From: Flavobacterium tructae
GTDB taxonomy: Bacteria; Bacteroidota; Bacteroidia; Flavobacteriales; Flavobacteriaceae
Length of the DNA stretch: 64,000 nucleotides
Direction of reading: 5' to 3'
Assembly: GCF_002217475.1 (NCBI RefSeq)
Contig: NZ_MUHH01000021.1
Span: 41,677 to 105,676, forward strand
The notes under the pieces were generated by a model, which was not told where the DNA came from, searched no databases, and saw nothing but the letters and a program-made list of their open reading frames with translations. The stretch's first letter is position 1, and each line of letters begins with the position of its first letter. Of this stretch, positions 17,239 through 26,366 are shown piece by piece. Made by a program: the position numbers and the translations under genes.

Positions 17239-17748
17239 TCACTTTTGCTTATTACTAAATAGCTTCAATATAAGATTGAATGCTATCAGAAAACAAAGTG
17301 CTCCTAAAATAGCGATCCAAAAATTTGCCTTCCCGGTAGTATGTGTAACGATGTCACTTTTCTTCTTGATCGCAGCCATATTCAATTTTATAATGTGAAA
17401 AATATCCTGACGAATTTTACTTTTTAAATTTTCATCTTTCCAATTACTTTTTAGAGCATCAAAATTAACCTGAAGATCATATGTCACTTTTTGCTCACCC
17501 TCTTCAGTAATATTTTCCATCTGTCTGGTCAGATTATTCTGAAATACAAGTATTGCATTTTCTTTATCAGAATTCATTTTATCCAATGAAAGAAGCATAT
17601 TTCCGGAATAATCAAGCGTGTTGTAATTCGCCTTCAGAATATCCTTAGTATCGTTTTCAATAGAAAAATTATAATAGGCACTAACCAATGAAAGAATAAC
17701 GATCATTACTAAAAGCAGAGCTGCTCTGAGATTTAAAAGTATTTTCAT
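17239..17748 (-). CDS. Orphan membrane sensor module (four-helix-bundle type), no kinase domain
   Basis: A 169-residue protein. One membrane helix at residues 5-26, an extracytoplasmic all-helical region (about 30-140), a second membrane helix (about 143-163), then only a short basic tail (KLFSNKQK). The periplasmic start (YYNFSIENDTKDILKANYNTLDY) is like the ligand-binding four-helix bundle found at the N-terminus of certain Bacteroidota sensor kinases and chemoreceptors. No HAMP, kinase or signalling domain follows, and the terminator sits right behind the stop, so this looks like a stand-alone sensor rather than a sequencing truncation. It may modulate a kinase by hetero-dimerising. Its partner is unknown. 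Confidence 0.6.
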   Translation of the reverse strand: MKILLNLRAALLLVMIVILSLVSAYYNFSIENDTKDILKANYNTLDYSGNMLLSLDKMNSDKENAILVFQNNLTRQMENITEEGEQKVTYDLQVNFDALKSNWKDENLKSKIRQDIFHIIKLNMAAIKKKSDIVTHTTGKANFWIAILGALCFLIAFNLILKLFSNKQK

Positions 17749-17905
17749 TTTTAAGATTATTTAGGTTACACAAGAAACTTCGCTTACTAAATCATAAAAA
17801 ACTAAATATCAAATATTTACAATTTACAAATTTTCATTTTCAAATCCTAATAAAAAACCTCAGACCTTCTCACCAGAATAATTCAGAACATCTCCATGCC
17901 TGCGT

Positions 17906-20900
17906 TTACTTTATACTGCTCTTGTTCATCCACATATACAAGGGAGGTATTAATATTGGTGCAAAAATTAATGTACTGGTTAATCCGCCAATAATAACTG
18001 TTGCTAACGGTCTTTGTACATCTGAACCTATACCGCTGGAAATAGCCGCTGGAATGAGTCCAAGAATGGCTAAAACAAGAATACTGAGAATCGCCCGTAG
18101 TTGCTCCTTCGCTGTCTGCTGAATGAGCGATTGTGAAATTGGACTCTTAAATGTTGCTCTGTGAAGTGCTGAAACCAATAACACACCGGCCATTACCGAA
18201 ATTCCAAAAATGGAAACAAAACCAACTCCGGCAGAAACATTGAAATAATATCCTCTGACTAACAAGGCCATGATACCTCCGCTCAAAGCAAATAAAACAC
18301 AGCTCGTTGTTATTATCGTATGCTTGAAATTTTTATAGAGCATAAAAAGAAACACAAAAACCATAATTAGTGTAAGTGGAATTGTCAGAGCCAATTGTTT
18401 TCCGGCTCTTTCCAGATTTTCATACTGACCTCCATAAACTAGTTCATACCCTTTTGGAATATTCACATCGGTTTTTATTCTCTTTTGCAATTCTTTTACA
18501 AAACCGCCCTGGTCTCTGCCTCTAATATTGGTTCTTACGGTCACCATTCGTTTATTATTGTAACGGTAAATATTGGTCTGTCCTTCAGTAAAATTGATCT
18601 CTGCCAATTGTTCCATAGGAATAAGGGCTCCGTTTGCTGACGGAACGAGCAGCTTCTTAATCTCATCAATATTGTCTCTGAATTGTGGCAGGTAACGGAT
18701 AACAATATCATAACGTTTGGTACCGTCATACACTGTAGAAATATTTTTACCCCCAATTGCAGCCTCAATCATATTTTGAATTTCGGAAACATTAATACCA
18801 TATCGGGCAGCATATTCCCGGTTTATCTTTATCGCCAGCTGTTCCTGTGTTCCCTCCTGCTCTATATTTACTCCTTCGCTTCCCGGCATCGATTTCATAA
18901 TCGCAACAATACTATCTGCTTTTTTCCTCATCATTCCCAAATCTTCTCCTACAATAGAAACGGCTAAATCTGCTGCACTTCCGGTAACAATTTCCATTAC
19001 CTGATCAATAATAGGCTGTCCTGACGTAAATTTCACACTAGGGAGCTCTCTTTCGAGCTCTAAGCGGATATCTTTGACAAGTTCTTTTTTTGAAATGGTA
19101 TCACTCCATAAATGATACTCTTTTAGTCCAATCAAAATCTCATTTCTATTAGCCGGGAAAGGATCAGTTCCGTCATCATTTCGGCCTGTTTGTGTAATCA
19201 CAAAATCGATTTGCGGATATTTTGAAATGATACTTCTTATTTTAGGCGCATTTTTAGCATTTTCCTGTATGGTGATTCCCGCCGGAAAATTTCCTCTAAG
19301 AAAAATAGAACCTTCGTCTAATTCCGGTAAAAACTCTGTTCCTAATTTTAAACCAAATCCAATTAAAAGCAATACCAATCCAAATCCGATTACAACAGAC
19401 TTTTTATAGTTCGTCAAAATTTTATGGAGGAATTTAGCATACAGCCGTTCAACAAACTCAAGCACCTTATTATTATGTTCCTTGAAAGATTCATCTTTAG
19501 CTGAAACTGCTTTATTGTAAACGAAAGAAATCAGGACCGGAATAAAAGTCAGTGCTGCCAACATCGAACCAACCACAGCGAAAGCTAAGGTTAATGCCAT
19601 TGGAGAGAACAATTTACCTTCAACTCTTGTCATTAGCAAAATTGGCATGTAGGCCAATATAATGATGGTAACGGAAAAGAAAATCTCGCGTCCTACTTCC
19701 TGAGCTGACAGTAAAGTGATGTGTACAATGCCATTTTCTTTTTCTTCCGGTGTTGCTGTCCGGTATTTCCGGATTAGATGTTCTGCCATGACCACGGCAC
19801 CGTCCACAATGATTCCAAAATCGATTGCTCCCAACGATAATAAATTCGCCGGAATGCCTGTAAACCTCATGATGATAAATGCAAAAAGCAATGAAAACGG
19901 GATGGTCAAAGCTACCACTAAGGCACTTCTCATACTGCCCAAAAAGAAAATCAAAATAATGATGACAATACTTACACCTTCAAAAAGCGTTTTACCAACG
20001 GTATGAAGGGAATGGTCAATTAAAAAACTGCGATCATAAAGCGTTCTGATTTTTACTCCTTCCGGCAGTTCTTGTCCTTGTAAGTCTTCGATCTTCTGTT
20101 TAAGTTCTTTGAGTACTTCACTCGGATTTTCGTATCTGCGCAGCAAAACAATTCCTTCAACCCCGCTATTTACATTCACTTTCTCATCGGCAATTGTGTA
20201 TCCCAAAACCCCGCTTGGCGGAGGAGGGGCTATTTCGACACTTACGACATCACGAACAAATACCGGTACACCATTGACTGACTTCAATACAATATTTTCA
20301 ATGTCTTTCTCGTTTTTGATTGCTCCTAAACCGCGCACGGCAAATCCTTGCCCGCCTCGTTCAATGACATTTCCTCCCGTATTCTGATTGTTGGCTCTGA
20401 TGGCATTTTCAACGTCTGCAATCGTTAGTTTATACTTTTGCAATTTATCCGGATATGCCAGAATATGAAATTGTTTTAGAGGTCCGCCAAAAGTTACAAT
20501 ATCAGCTACACCAGCGGTCTGCAACAGATAAGGTTTTATAACCCAGTCCTGCAAATCTCTTACCTGCATTGGTGAGAGTGTTGGCGGGGCTTCTACAACA
20601 TATCGGAAAATTTCACCTACAGCCGTCGAAAGAGGAGCCAATTCAGAAGAAACTCCTTCAGGAAGTTCGGCTGTTGCCAGGCGTTCCATTACCTGTTGTC
20701 TTGCAAAATAATCATCGGTACCGTCTTTAAATGTAAGCTGTACCACTGACAAACCAAAAATAGTCCTGCTTCTTCTGTCTAAGACATTTGGGGTGTTCTG
20801 CAACGCTCTTTCAATAGGAACTGTAACCTGTTGTTCTACTTCTTCGGCAGCGCGCCCCTGATACTGCGCCACTACTATAACATTTGTATCTGCTATATCC

Positions 20901-21019
20901 GGGTATGCTTCAATTTTTAACTGGGTAAAACAGATGTAACCAACAGCCATTAACGCGATGCTGATACCTACGACCAGCCAGCGATTTTTCAGAGAGAATA
21001 TGAGTAAATTTTTAATCAT
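17906..21019 (-). CDS. czcA: CzcA-family heavy-metal RND efflux pump
   Basis: A 1037-residue inner-membrane proton antiporter of the HME-RND class, full length with 12 membrane helices and two large periplasmic loops. The helix-4 signature reads DFGIIVDGAVVMAEH, matching the D-F-G-x3-D-G-A pattern of divalent-cation (Co/Zn/Cd/Ni) pumps rather than the Cu/Ag CusA pattern. The pump works with a CzcB adaptor and a CzcC outer-membrane channel, both encoded just upstream. Only 2 nt separate it from the DUF190 gene. The metal cannot be fixed from sequence. Confidence 0.92.
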   Translation of the reverse strand: MIKNLLIFSLKNRWLVVGISIALMAVGYICFTQLKIEAYPDIADTNVIVVAQYQGRAAEEVEQQVTVPIERALQNTPNVLDRRSRTIFGLSVVQLTFKDGTDDYFARQQVMERLATAELPEGVSSELAPLSTAVGEIFRYVVEAPPTLSPMQVRDLQDWVIKPYLLQTAGVADIVTFGGPLKQFHILAYPDKLQKYKLTIADVENAIRANNQNTGGNVIERGGQGFAVRGLGAIKNEKDIENIVLKSVNGVPVFVRDVVSVEIAPPPPSGVLGYTIADEKVNVNSGVEGIVLLRRYENPSEVLKELKQKIEDLQGQELPEGVKIRTLYDRSFLIDHSLHTVGKTLFEGVSIVIIILIFFLGSMRSALVVALTIPFSLLFAFIIMRFTGIPANLLSLGAIDFGIIVDGAVVMAEHLIRKYRTATPEEKENGIVHITLLSAQEVGREIFFSVTIIILAYMPILLMTRVEGKLFSPMALTLAFAVVGSMLAALTFIPVLISFVYNKAVSAKDESFKEHNNKVLEFVERLYAKFLHKILTNYKKSVVIGFGLVLLLIGFGLKLGTEFLPELDEGSIFLRGNFPAGITIQENAKNAPKIRSIISKYPQIDFVITQTGRNDDGTDPFPANRNEILIGLKEYHLWSDTISKKELVKDIRLELERELPSVKFTSGQPIIDQVMEIVTGSAADLAVSIVGEDLGMMRKKADSIVAIMKSMPGSEGVNIEQEGTQEQLAIKINREYAARYGINVSEIQNMIEAAIGGKNISTVYDGTKRYDIVIRYLPQFRDNIDEIKKLLVPSANGALIPMEQLAEINFTEGQTNIYRYNNKRMVTVRTNIRGRDQGGFVKELQKRIKTDVNIPKGYELVYGGQYENLERAGKQLALTIPLTLIMVFVFLFMLYKNFKHTIITTSCVLFALSGGIMALLVRGYYFNVSAGVGFVSIFGISVMAGVLLVSALHRATFKSPISQSLIQQTAKEQLRAILSILVLAILGLIPAAISSGIGSDVQRPLATVIIGGLTSTLIFAPILIPPLYMWMNKSSIK

Positions 21020-21021
21020 GA

Positions 21022-21321
21022 TTACCAGAGTTCAACAGAGTGGGTTATAATAAACCCGCCTCGGTATTGCTTTCTTAATTCAGTTAATACTTCTTTTATC
21101 TTTTTGTCCTCGTCGATAAATGTGAGGAGCATTGGTGTTTCATCAAATGAGAATTGTTGTCCCGGCTGCTTCAATCTGTTGTGTCTTCCAAAACCGGAAT
21201 GACCTGTGAAAGAAGTTGCTCCCACAATACCATTTTCCAACAGTAAATGCATTATGAATTGATGTAGAGGTTTTCCTCCTTTCAATTCATCTTTGTCGAT
21301 ATAGATTTGTGCTTGTGTCAT
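21022..21321 (-). CDS. DUF190 protein (PII-like fold) inside the czc operon
   Basis: I choose the ATG at 21321, giving about 99 residues that begin MTQAQIYIDKDELKGGKPLH; the frame extends to 21342, overlapping czcB. It shows the DUF190 pattern: a first beta-strand with I-Y-I-D/E-x-D, then GIVGATSFTGHSGFGRH and a late FIITHSVELW strand. DUF190 proteins adopt a ferredoxin/PII-like trimeric fold that may bind small ligands or metals. Its place between adaptor and pump suggests it regulates the pump or senses the metal; this is inferred. Confidence 0.78.
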   Translation of the reverse strand: MTQAQIYIDKDELKGGKPLHQFIMHLLLENGIVGATSFTGHSGFGRHNRLKQPGQQFSFDETPMLLTFIDEDKKIKEVLTELRKQYRGGFIITHSVELW

Positions 21322-21331
21322 TTTTACTTTT

Positions 21332-22339
21332 TTAATAGCCAAACGATAATCCTTTTAGCTGCATTGCGCCTTTAACGACAACTAATTCACTGTTGTTCAA
21401 TCCTTTAAAAACAATTATTCTGTCTCCTACTTGCTGACCGGTCTGAATTTCTCTTCTCTTAAAGTTATTTTCAGATTCTTTTACGAATACATAATTTTTT
21501 CCATTGACTGTAATTAATGATGTTTTACTTATGCTAATGAAATTCCCTTCCTTCAAACCAAAAGATACACTGGCAAACATTCCGGATTTCAATTTGTTTG
21601 ATGGATTATGCACTGAAATTCTAATTTTTACCATTCGTGTTTCAAGATCAACCCTATCTACAACCGCATCTATTCTGCCTTTGAATGTTTCGTTAGGAAA
21701 TGAATTAAAAGAAATGTCAGCTGTACTGCCAGATTTTACTTTGCTTATTTGATTCTCAGGAATATCGCAAATCAGATAGGCTGTTCCAACTTTTGCTTTT
21801 CTCAGCATATCCGGAGTGAAACCTCCCGAAATTAATCTCGATTCATGTTCTATCAGGGCTGCTTTTTCATTGGCCAAACTGGTTTGCTCTATGGATAAAG
21901 CGGTCTGTGCATTCAGTAAATCCTGACCTGTGGCTGCTCCGTGCCGATTTAAATCTTTAGTACGCTCTAATTCTGATCGTTTTTGTTTAATATTAATGTT
22001 TTGAATTTGACTGATACTAATCCGACTCTGCATAAGCTGCGTGTAACTGGCTGCCAGCTCAGAATTGTCAAACAGTACAACAGGCTGCAAAGCTCCTTCA
22101 CCGGATGGTAACACGGTCGCCGCAATTTTTGCCGGTGCCGAAAATTGAGCTGTTATAGTGTTGGTACTGATGGTTTCTGTTTTAAAAAAATCAATCCCTT
22201 TTTTATCGGGAAAAAGAATAGACACTCCCTTATCTTTTATAATTGGTGCTGTTTCTTTCTCGGTTCGTTTATTCTCTTTTTTTCCGCAGGAAGTAAATAA
22301 GATTACTACTGAAAATGCGCAAACTATTTTTTGTATCAT
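21332..22339 (-). CDS. czcB: CzcB-type periplasmic adaptor lipoprotein (membrane fusion protein)
   Basis: About 335 residues from the ATG at 22339, whose first bases overlap the czcC stop (ATGA, 4 nt). The frame runs upstream to 22441 but only the internal start gives a lipoprotein signal peptide (MIQKIVCAFSVVILFTSC, lipidated Cys18). After the linker come the barrel-sandwich and coiled-coil hairpin regions (about residues 95-175: QSRISISQIQNINIKQKRSE, then the second helix) and the beta-barrel domain with FNSFPNETFKGRIDAV. It links CzcA to CzcC across the periplasm. The lipoyl half is short. Confidence 0.85.
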   Translation of the reverse strand: MIQKIVCAFSVVILFTSCGKKENKRTEKETAPIIKDKGVSILFPDKKGIDFFKTETISTNTITAQFSAPAKIAATVLPSGEGALQPVVLFDNSELAASYTQLMQSRISISQIQNINIKQKRSELERTKDLNRHGAATGQDLLNAQTALSIEQTSLANEKAALIEHESRLISGGFTPDMLRKAKVGTAYLICDIPENQISKVKSGSTADISFNSFPNETFKGRIDAVVDRVDLETRMVKIRISVHNPSNKLKSGMFASVSFGLKEGNFISISKTSLITVNGKNYVFVKESENNFKRREIQTGQQVGDRIIVFKGLNNSELVVVKGAMQLKGLSFGY

Positions 22340-23595
22340 AATGCTAATTGATTGATTAAACCTGTTGTATAAAGTAATTGAATGTAGCTTTGCTTGTAAG
22401 ACTGCATCGTATCGTAATATTGCTGCTGTGTTTCTAACCAACTGCGCTGTGCTTCTAAAAAGTCAACAATCGTGGTTCCTCCTTTTAGATAAGAATACTT
22501 GACATTATCTAAAATGGTTTTCGACTGTTTCAATAGTGACTCAAAATTTGCAATATTTTGTTTCTGCCTCTCATAGTTTTCATAAGCGATTTTAATTTCG
22601 GTTCTGACTTTTACTTCGAGAGCGGACAATTGATTTTCAACCTGATTTTTTACCAAAACCGATTTTTTAATTTCTCCCTGATTTCGATTAAAAATGGGCA
22701 AATCAATATTGGCATAAACCCCAAAGTACTGAACGGTATTTTGTGGGTTCCAGATAACTCCTAATTCGGGCTGTGGAAAAGAAAGCGATTTCTGCAGTTT
22801 AATATTACTGTCTGAAACGTCTATTAATGATTTTACGGACTGTAAATCGCTTCTGTTTTGAAATGCCTTAGCAAGCAGATCATCAATAGTATTGGGCATT
22901 GCAAATAAAAAATCATCTGACATGTCGGCACTAACATTCTCCTGCGTACCAAGCAATAATTTCAATTCGCTTTGATGGTTATTTACCTCCTGAAATGCCG
23001 TTTTAAGCTGAATGTCGTATTGTTTTGACAGTAGTTCGGTTCGGTATAAATCGGTTTGGGTAATTACTAAGTTTTTATACCGGTTTTGGTTTGTAAAAAG
23101 CAGACTGTCGATATTACTTTTAGCGGTACTGATAATCTCTAATCTTCTTTTAGCGGTCCAGACTTCCAGCCATTTATTAGCTACATCAAAAAAAAGATTG
23201 CGCTCTGTTTCACTATAGTTTTTTTCTGCAAACAAAACATTTTTGCCGGCCAACTCAATTTTATTTTTACGCTGTCCTGCTATTTGGAAGGGTTTAGTCA
23301 ATTGCCACCAGACCTGACGATTTTGCTTGTCGTGCCATTGTGTGTTTTCATGAAATCCAGAGGATTGCATCAATTGCAGGGTCTGATTGTTCAGGCTTGG
23401 ATTGGGACGAAGTTTAGCCGTGACTATATCCGATTCTGCAATCTTTACATTTAATTGCTCTGTTTTAAGAAACGGATTATTGCTTCGCGCGGTTTGAAGT
23501 GCTTTTTGCAGCGTACAATTTTCCTGTGCCTGTGTATGAAAACAAAGCCCCAGGGAAAAGAGTAAAAAAATAAACTGTTGTTTTTGAATTTGCAT
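22336..23595 (-). CDS. czcC: CzcC/TolC-type outer-membrane efflux channel
   Basis: About 419 residues from the ATG at 23595, which puts the signal peptide at the N-terminus (cleavage after HTQAQ); the frame is open to 23616. Long helical repeats with heptad character make up most of the protein, in two homologous halves: FFDVANKWLEVWTAKRRLEI in the first and a matching KIAYENYERQKQNIANFES in the second. This is the OEP/TolC fold. It is the outer-membrane exit duct of the Czc pump. Translation is coupled to czcB through a 4-nt overlap. Confidence 0.87.
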   Translation of the reverse strand: MQIQKQQFIFLLFSLGLCFHTQAQENCTLQKALQTARSNNPFLKTEQLNVKIAESDIVTAKLRPNPSLNNQTLQLMQSSGFHENTQWHDKQNRQVWWQLTKPFQIAGQRKNKIELAGKNVLFAEKNYSETERNLFFDVANKWLEVWTAKRRLEIISTAKSNIDSLLFTNQNRYKNLVITQTDLYRTELLSKQYDIQLKTAFQEVNNHQSELKLLLGTQENVSADMSDDFLFAMPNTIDDLLAKAFQNRSDLQSVKSLIDVSDSNIKLQKSLSFPQPELGVIWNPQNTVQYFGVYANIDLPIFNRNQGEIKKSVLVKNQVENQLSALEVKVRTEIKIAYENYERQKQNIANFESLLKQSKTILDNVKYSYLKGGTTIVDFLEAQRSWLETQQQYYDTMQSYKQSYIQLLYTTGLINQLAL

Positions 23596-23687
23596 CGCTA
23601 AAAATATTTGATGCAAAATTCGTCTGACTATTTATAAAACGCCGTTAGAAAACAAATAGAAAAAAATTAGAATTCCATTAGAGCCCC

Positions 23688-25055
23688 TCACAAACTCTCT
23701 AATATTATGGTAAAAGTTGTTCCTTTTGAAGGTGTTGAAACTGCGGTAATAGTACCGTTATGCAGCTGAATAATCTTGTGGGTCAGAGACAATCCAATAC
23801 CGTTGCCTTCTGCGTATTTTTTGTTGTCTCCTCTGTAAAAAGGTGTGAAAATGTTTTTTATATCGTTTAATGGAATACCAATTCCTTTATCTGAAAATTT
23901 CAATATGATCTTTTTTCTATCAAAGGAAACCGAAACCATGCTTTGGCGGTTCTCTGAAAACTTACATCCATTTTCGAAAAGATTGACAAAAGCAGTTTTT
24001 AATAAATATTCGTTCCCTTTTACTGAAATTTCGCTGTCATCTTCAAATTCCTGTTCAAAATGAATATCTACTTTATACTCTGAATTTGCCCTCTGTAATT
24101 GTTGTCTGGCATCCAAAAGAACCTCATCTATACGCACTTGCTTGAATGCTATTTCAGAAGGATCATAACTTGCTTTGGCAAAATCCAGCAAACTATTTGA
24201 TAATCGGGCTAATTTTCGGGCATCGCTTAAAGCGCTTTGTATGGCTAATTGATATTCGCTTATTTCTCTGTTTTTAGTAATCGAAAGTTCTAATTCGGTA
24301 ATAATCGCAGCAAGCGGCGTACGCAATTCATGGGATATATTGGAAACAAATTGTTTTTGGGCATCAAAAGAGTTTTCTAAACGATTAAGCATTTCATTAA
24401 AGGTATTGGCCAATTCTGAAAGTTCATCTTTATTTTCATTATCATTTAAACGTAAATCAAGATTAGTAGCTGTAATATTCTTCATCTGATCTGTCATTTC
24501 CTTAACGGGTTCAAATGCTTTTCTGGAGAAATATCTTCCTGCCGCGTAAATGAATAAAATAGAAAGTGTAAAGACAAAAATGATATTATGAAGCAGGTTA
24601 TTTAATTTGCTGTAACCGTATTGATCATAAGAAGTAGCGGTAATAATGTAGCTCTTTTTTTCATACGTATACCTCAACCCTATCACCTGCCAATCCTGCT
24701 GATAAAAACGTTTTTCGCCCTTTTGGTAAATTTCCTTAACCATTTCGGGTGTTTCTTTTACAAAATCAATATCAACAGCATCATGGTAAAGAAGATTGAA
24801 ATTAACATCATAAATCGCCACTTCAACTTCATTAAGCACTTTACGGTTGTTTCGATAAATACTTTGCAGGGTTTTTACCTCTACTTTGGCATTAAAAAAC
24901 AAATTGGCCTTGGTAATTGCTTCTTTTTTCAGAACGGCATAAAACTCTTTTTCCCGGTCTTCTTTGGCTGAAAAATAAATAATTGCTGCAAATACAAGCA
25001 AAATTGCAGCTGTCATGATACTGAATAATATGGTTAAGTGCGTTCTAATCCTCAT
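23688..25055 (-). CDS. Sensor histidine kinase, CzcS/CusS-like
   Basis: A 455-residue membrane kinase. Helix 1 at residues 8-29, a periplasmic domain of about 120 residues, helix 2 near 148-168, then HAMP. The H-box QFVSNISHELRTPLAA (phospho-His about residue 242) is followed by the N box (LFENGCKFS) and the G box (DKGIGIPL), so it is a complete class I kinase. Its start overlaps the response-regulator gene by 11 bp, and czcC begins 92 bp downstream on the same strand. It probably senses periplasmic metal and controls the efflux genes. Confidence 0.9.
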   Translation of the reverse strand: MRIRTHLTILFSIMTAAILLVFAAIIYFSAKEDREKEFYAVLKKEAITKANLFFNAKVEVKTLQSIYRNNRKVLNEVEVAIYDVNFNLLYHDAVDIDFVKETPEMVKEIYQKGEKRFYQQDWQVIGLRYTYEKKSYIITATSYDQYGYSKLNNLLHNIIFVFTLSILFIYAAGRYFSRKAFEPVKEMTDQMKNITATNLDLRLNDNENKDELSELANTFNEMLNRLENSFDAQKQFVSNISHELRTPLAAIITELELSITKNREISEYQLAIQSALSDARKLARLSNSLLDFAKASYDPSEIAFKQVRIDEVLLDARQQLQRANSEYKVDIHFEQEFEDDSEISVKGNEYLLKTAFVNLFENGCKFSENRQSMVSVSFDRKKIILKFSDKGIGIPLNDIKNIFTPFYRGDNKKYAEGNGIGLSLTHKIIQLHNGTITAVSTPSKGTTFTIILESL

Positions 25056-25734
25056 TATTTAATTTCAGGATAAATCCCATCCCAGATTTGGTATGGATAA
25101 GTTTCTGGTCAAAATCTTTGTCAATCTTTTTTCTTAGATAATTGATGTAGACATCAATAAAATTAGTTCCGGTGTCAAAATGAGTATCCCAGACCTTTTC
25201 TGCGATTTCTACTCTTGACAAAACTCTTTCAGGATTCAGAAGCATAAACTCCAAAAGATTGAATTCTTTTGGCGTAAGATTAATTTCTTTTCCATTTCTT
25301 TTGACTGTTTTTTCATTGAGATTCATTTCAAGAGTCGCATATTTTAAAACATTTCCTGAATTATTTCCTATGTTTATATGTCTTTTGAGTAGGGCTCTTA
25401 TGCGAACCAATAATTCACGCATTTCAAAAGGTTTCACAAGGTAATCATCGGCTCCGGCATCAAAGCCTTCCACCTTATCGTCTGTGGTACCCAAAGCGGT
25501 CAGCATAATAATAGGCAAGTTGGGCTGGTTTTCACGAATGACTTTACACAAATCTAATCCGTCCATTTTTGGTAAAATGATATCGGTAATCATTAGATCA
25601 AACTCATTTTGCAGGGCCATTTTCTTTCCTGAAATTCCATCATAAACTAAAGTACAGATAAACCCCTGTTCTTCCAATCCTCTTCGGATAAGCTCAGCAA
25701 CTCTTAAATCGTCTTCTACAATTAAAATTTTCAT
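25045..25734 (-). CDS. OmpR/PhoB-family response regulator, CzcR/CusR-like
   Basis: A 229-residue protein with a receiver domain (1-120) and a winged-helix DNA-binding domain (about 130-225). The phospho-acceptor is Asp51 in LMITDIILPKMDG, with the acidic pair at residues 8-9 and Lys in DDYLVKPFE. The effector ends with the recognition-helix/wing sequence TNFIDVYINYLRKKID. It is paired with the overlapping kinase gene and lies at the head of the czc cluster, so it is most likely the activator of that operon. Confidence 0.92.
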   Translation of the reverse strand: MKILIVEDDLRVAELIRRGLEEQGFICTLVYDGISGKKMALQNEFDLMITDIILPKMDGLDLCKVIRENQPNLPIIMLTALGTTDDKVEGFDAGADDYLVKPFEMRELLVRIRALLKRHINIGNNSGNVLKYATLEMNLNEKTVKRNGKEINLTPKEFNLLEFMLLNPERVLSRVEIAEKVWDTHFDTGTNFIDVYINYLRKKIDKDFDQKLIHTKSGMGFILKLNNED

Positions 25735-25848
25735 ACTTACAAATTTAGATTTTATTTCACTTGCCAGTCCTTTTTACAAAATTTTTCTAATAATCCTCTT
25801 AGAAAAGTTCTGTAAATGTGCTTAAATAAACTTGATCTAATAAAGAAA

Positions 25849-25874
25849 CCGTCACAAAACAAATTCTGTGACGG
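25849..25874 (-). terminator. Terminator-like hairpin
   Basis: A perfect 8-bp stem (ccgtcaca with tgtgacgg), extended by imperfect flanking pairs. On the minus strand it is followed by a T-rich stretch. It lies between the 48-residue ORF (25956-26102) and the response-regulator gene, so it could end the small gene's transcript. Confidence 0.55.
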
Positions 25875-25955
25875 CTTCTCTATTTTAAAACTTCCTGATG
25901 ATGCAAATTCATGAAATTTTAAAAGATGTAATGTGATGTCTTTATTCAACAGTGT

Positions 25956-26102
25956 CTACACTATTTGTGAAATCATTAAAAGTGCAATAAAAAAAATCGT
26001 AGTAAATACCATTAAATTGATAACCCTGTCTTTTTGCCGAATCGCTTTATTTGATATGCCCAATTTCTTTATTTTTTTCTTTCTTATTTTATCTTCATTC
26101 AT
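25956..26102 (-). CDS. Possible small membrane protein (48 residues)
   Basis: ATG at 26102, TAG at 25958-25956. The protein has a strongly basic N-terminal half (KIRKKKIKKLG) and one hydrophobic helix in the C-terminal third (MVFTTIFFIALLMISQIV). This positive-inside, single-pass layout and the terminator-like hairpin 80 bp downstream make it more credible than the overlapping plus-strand frame (25933-26163). It lies just upstream of the metal-responsive two-component genes. No family is recognised and no clear promoter is visible. It could still be chance. Confidence 0.35.
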   Translation of the reverse strand: MNEDKIRKKKIKKLGISNKAIRQKDRVINLMVFTTIFFIALLMISQIV

Positions 26103-26366
26103 GGTTTCTCTAATTTATATTGTTTTACACCTGTTAGTATCGGTATTCCGATTTGCATTTTAAAAACAATTGATATGCCAAAATATTTTTAACTAAACAA
26201 AACACTGACTAACAAACAACTAAAACTAAAAGCATATTTCTCAATTTACCAATACCTATCAAAATGATACGATCATCCATCCAAAATGGAAGGATTAAAT
26301 TACTTTTCCAAAAAAAAAAATCTCAACCTGAGTAAAATAAATCCCTAAACGGTAAAAGTACCAAAG

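Noticed and set aside
25752..25949. 65-residue minus-strand ORF before the response regulator
   Set aside because: It crosses the terminator-like hairpin at 25849-25874 and shows no recognisable composition or domain.
25933..26163. 76-residue plus-strand hydrophobic ORF
   Set aside because: It is the antisense of the 48-residue ORF; its hydrophobicity comes from A-rich sequence on the other strand, and all neighbouring genes are on the minus strand.
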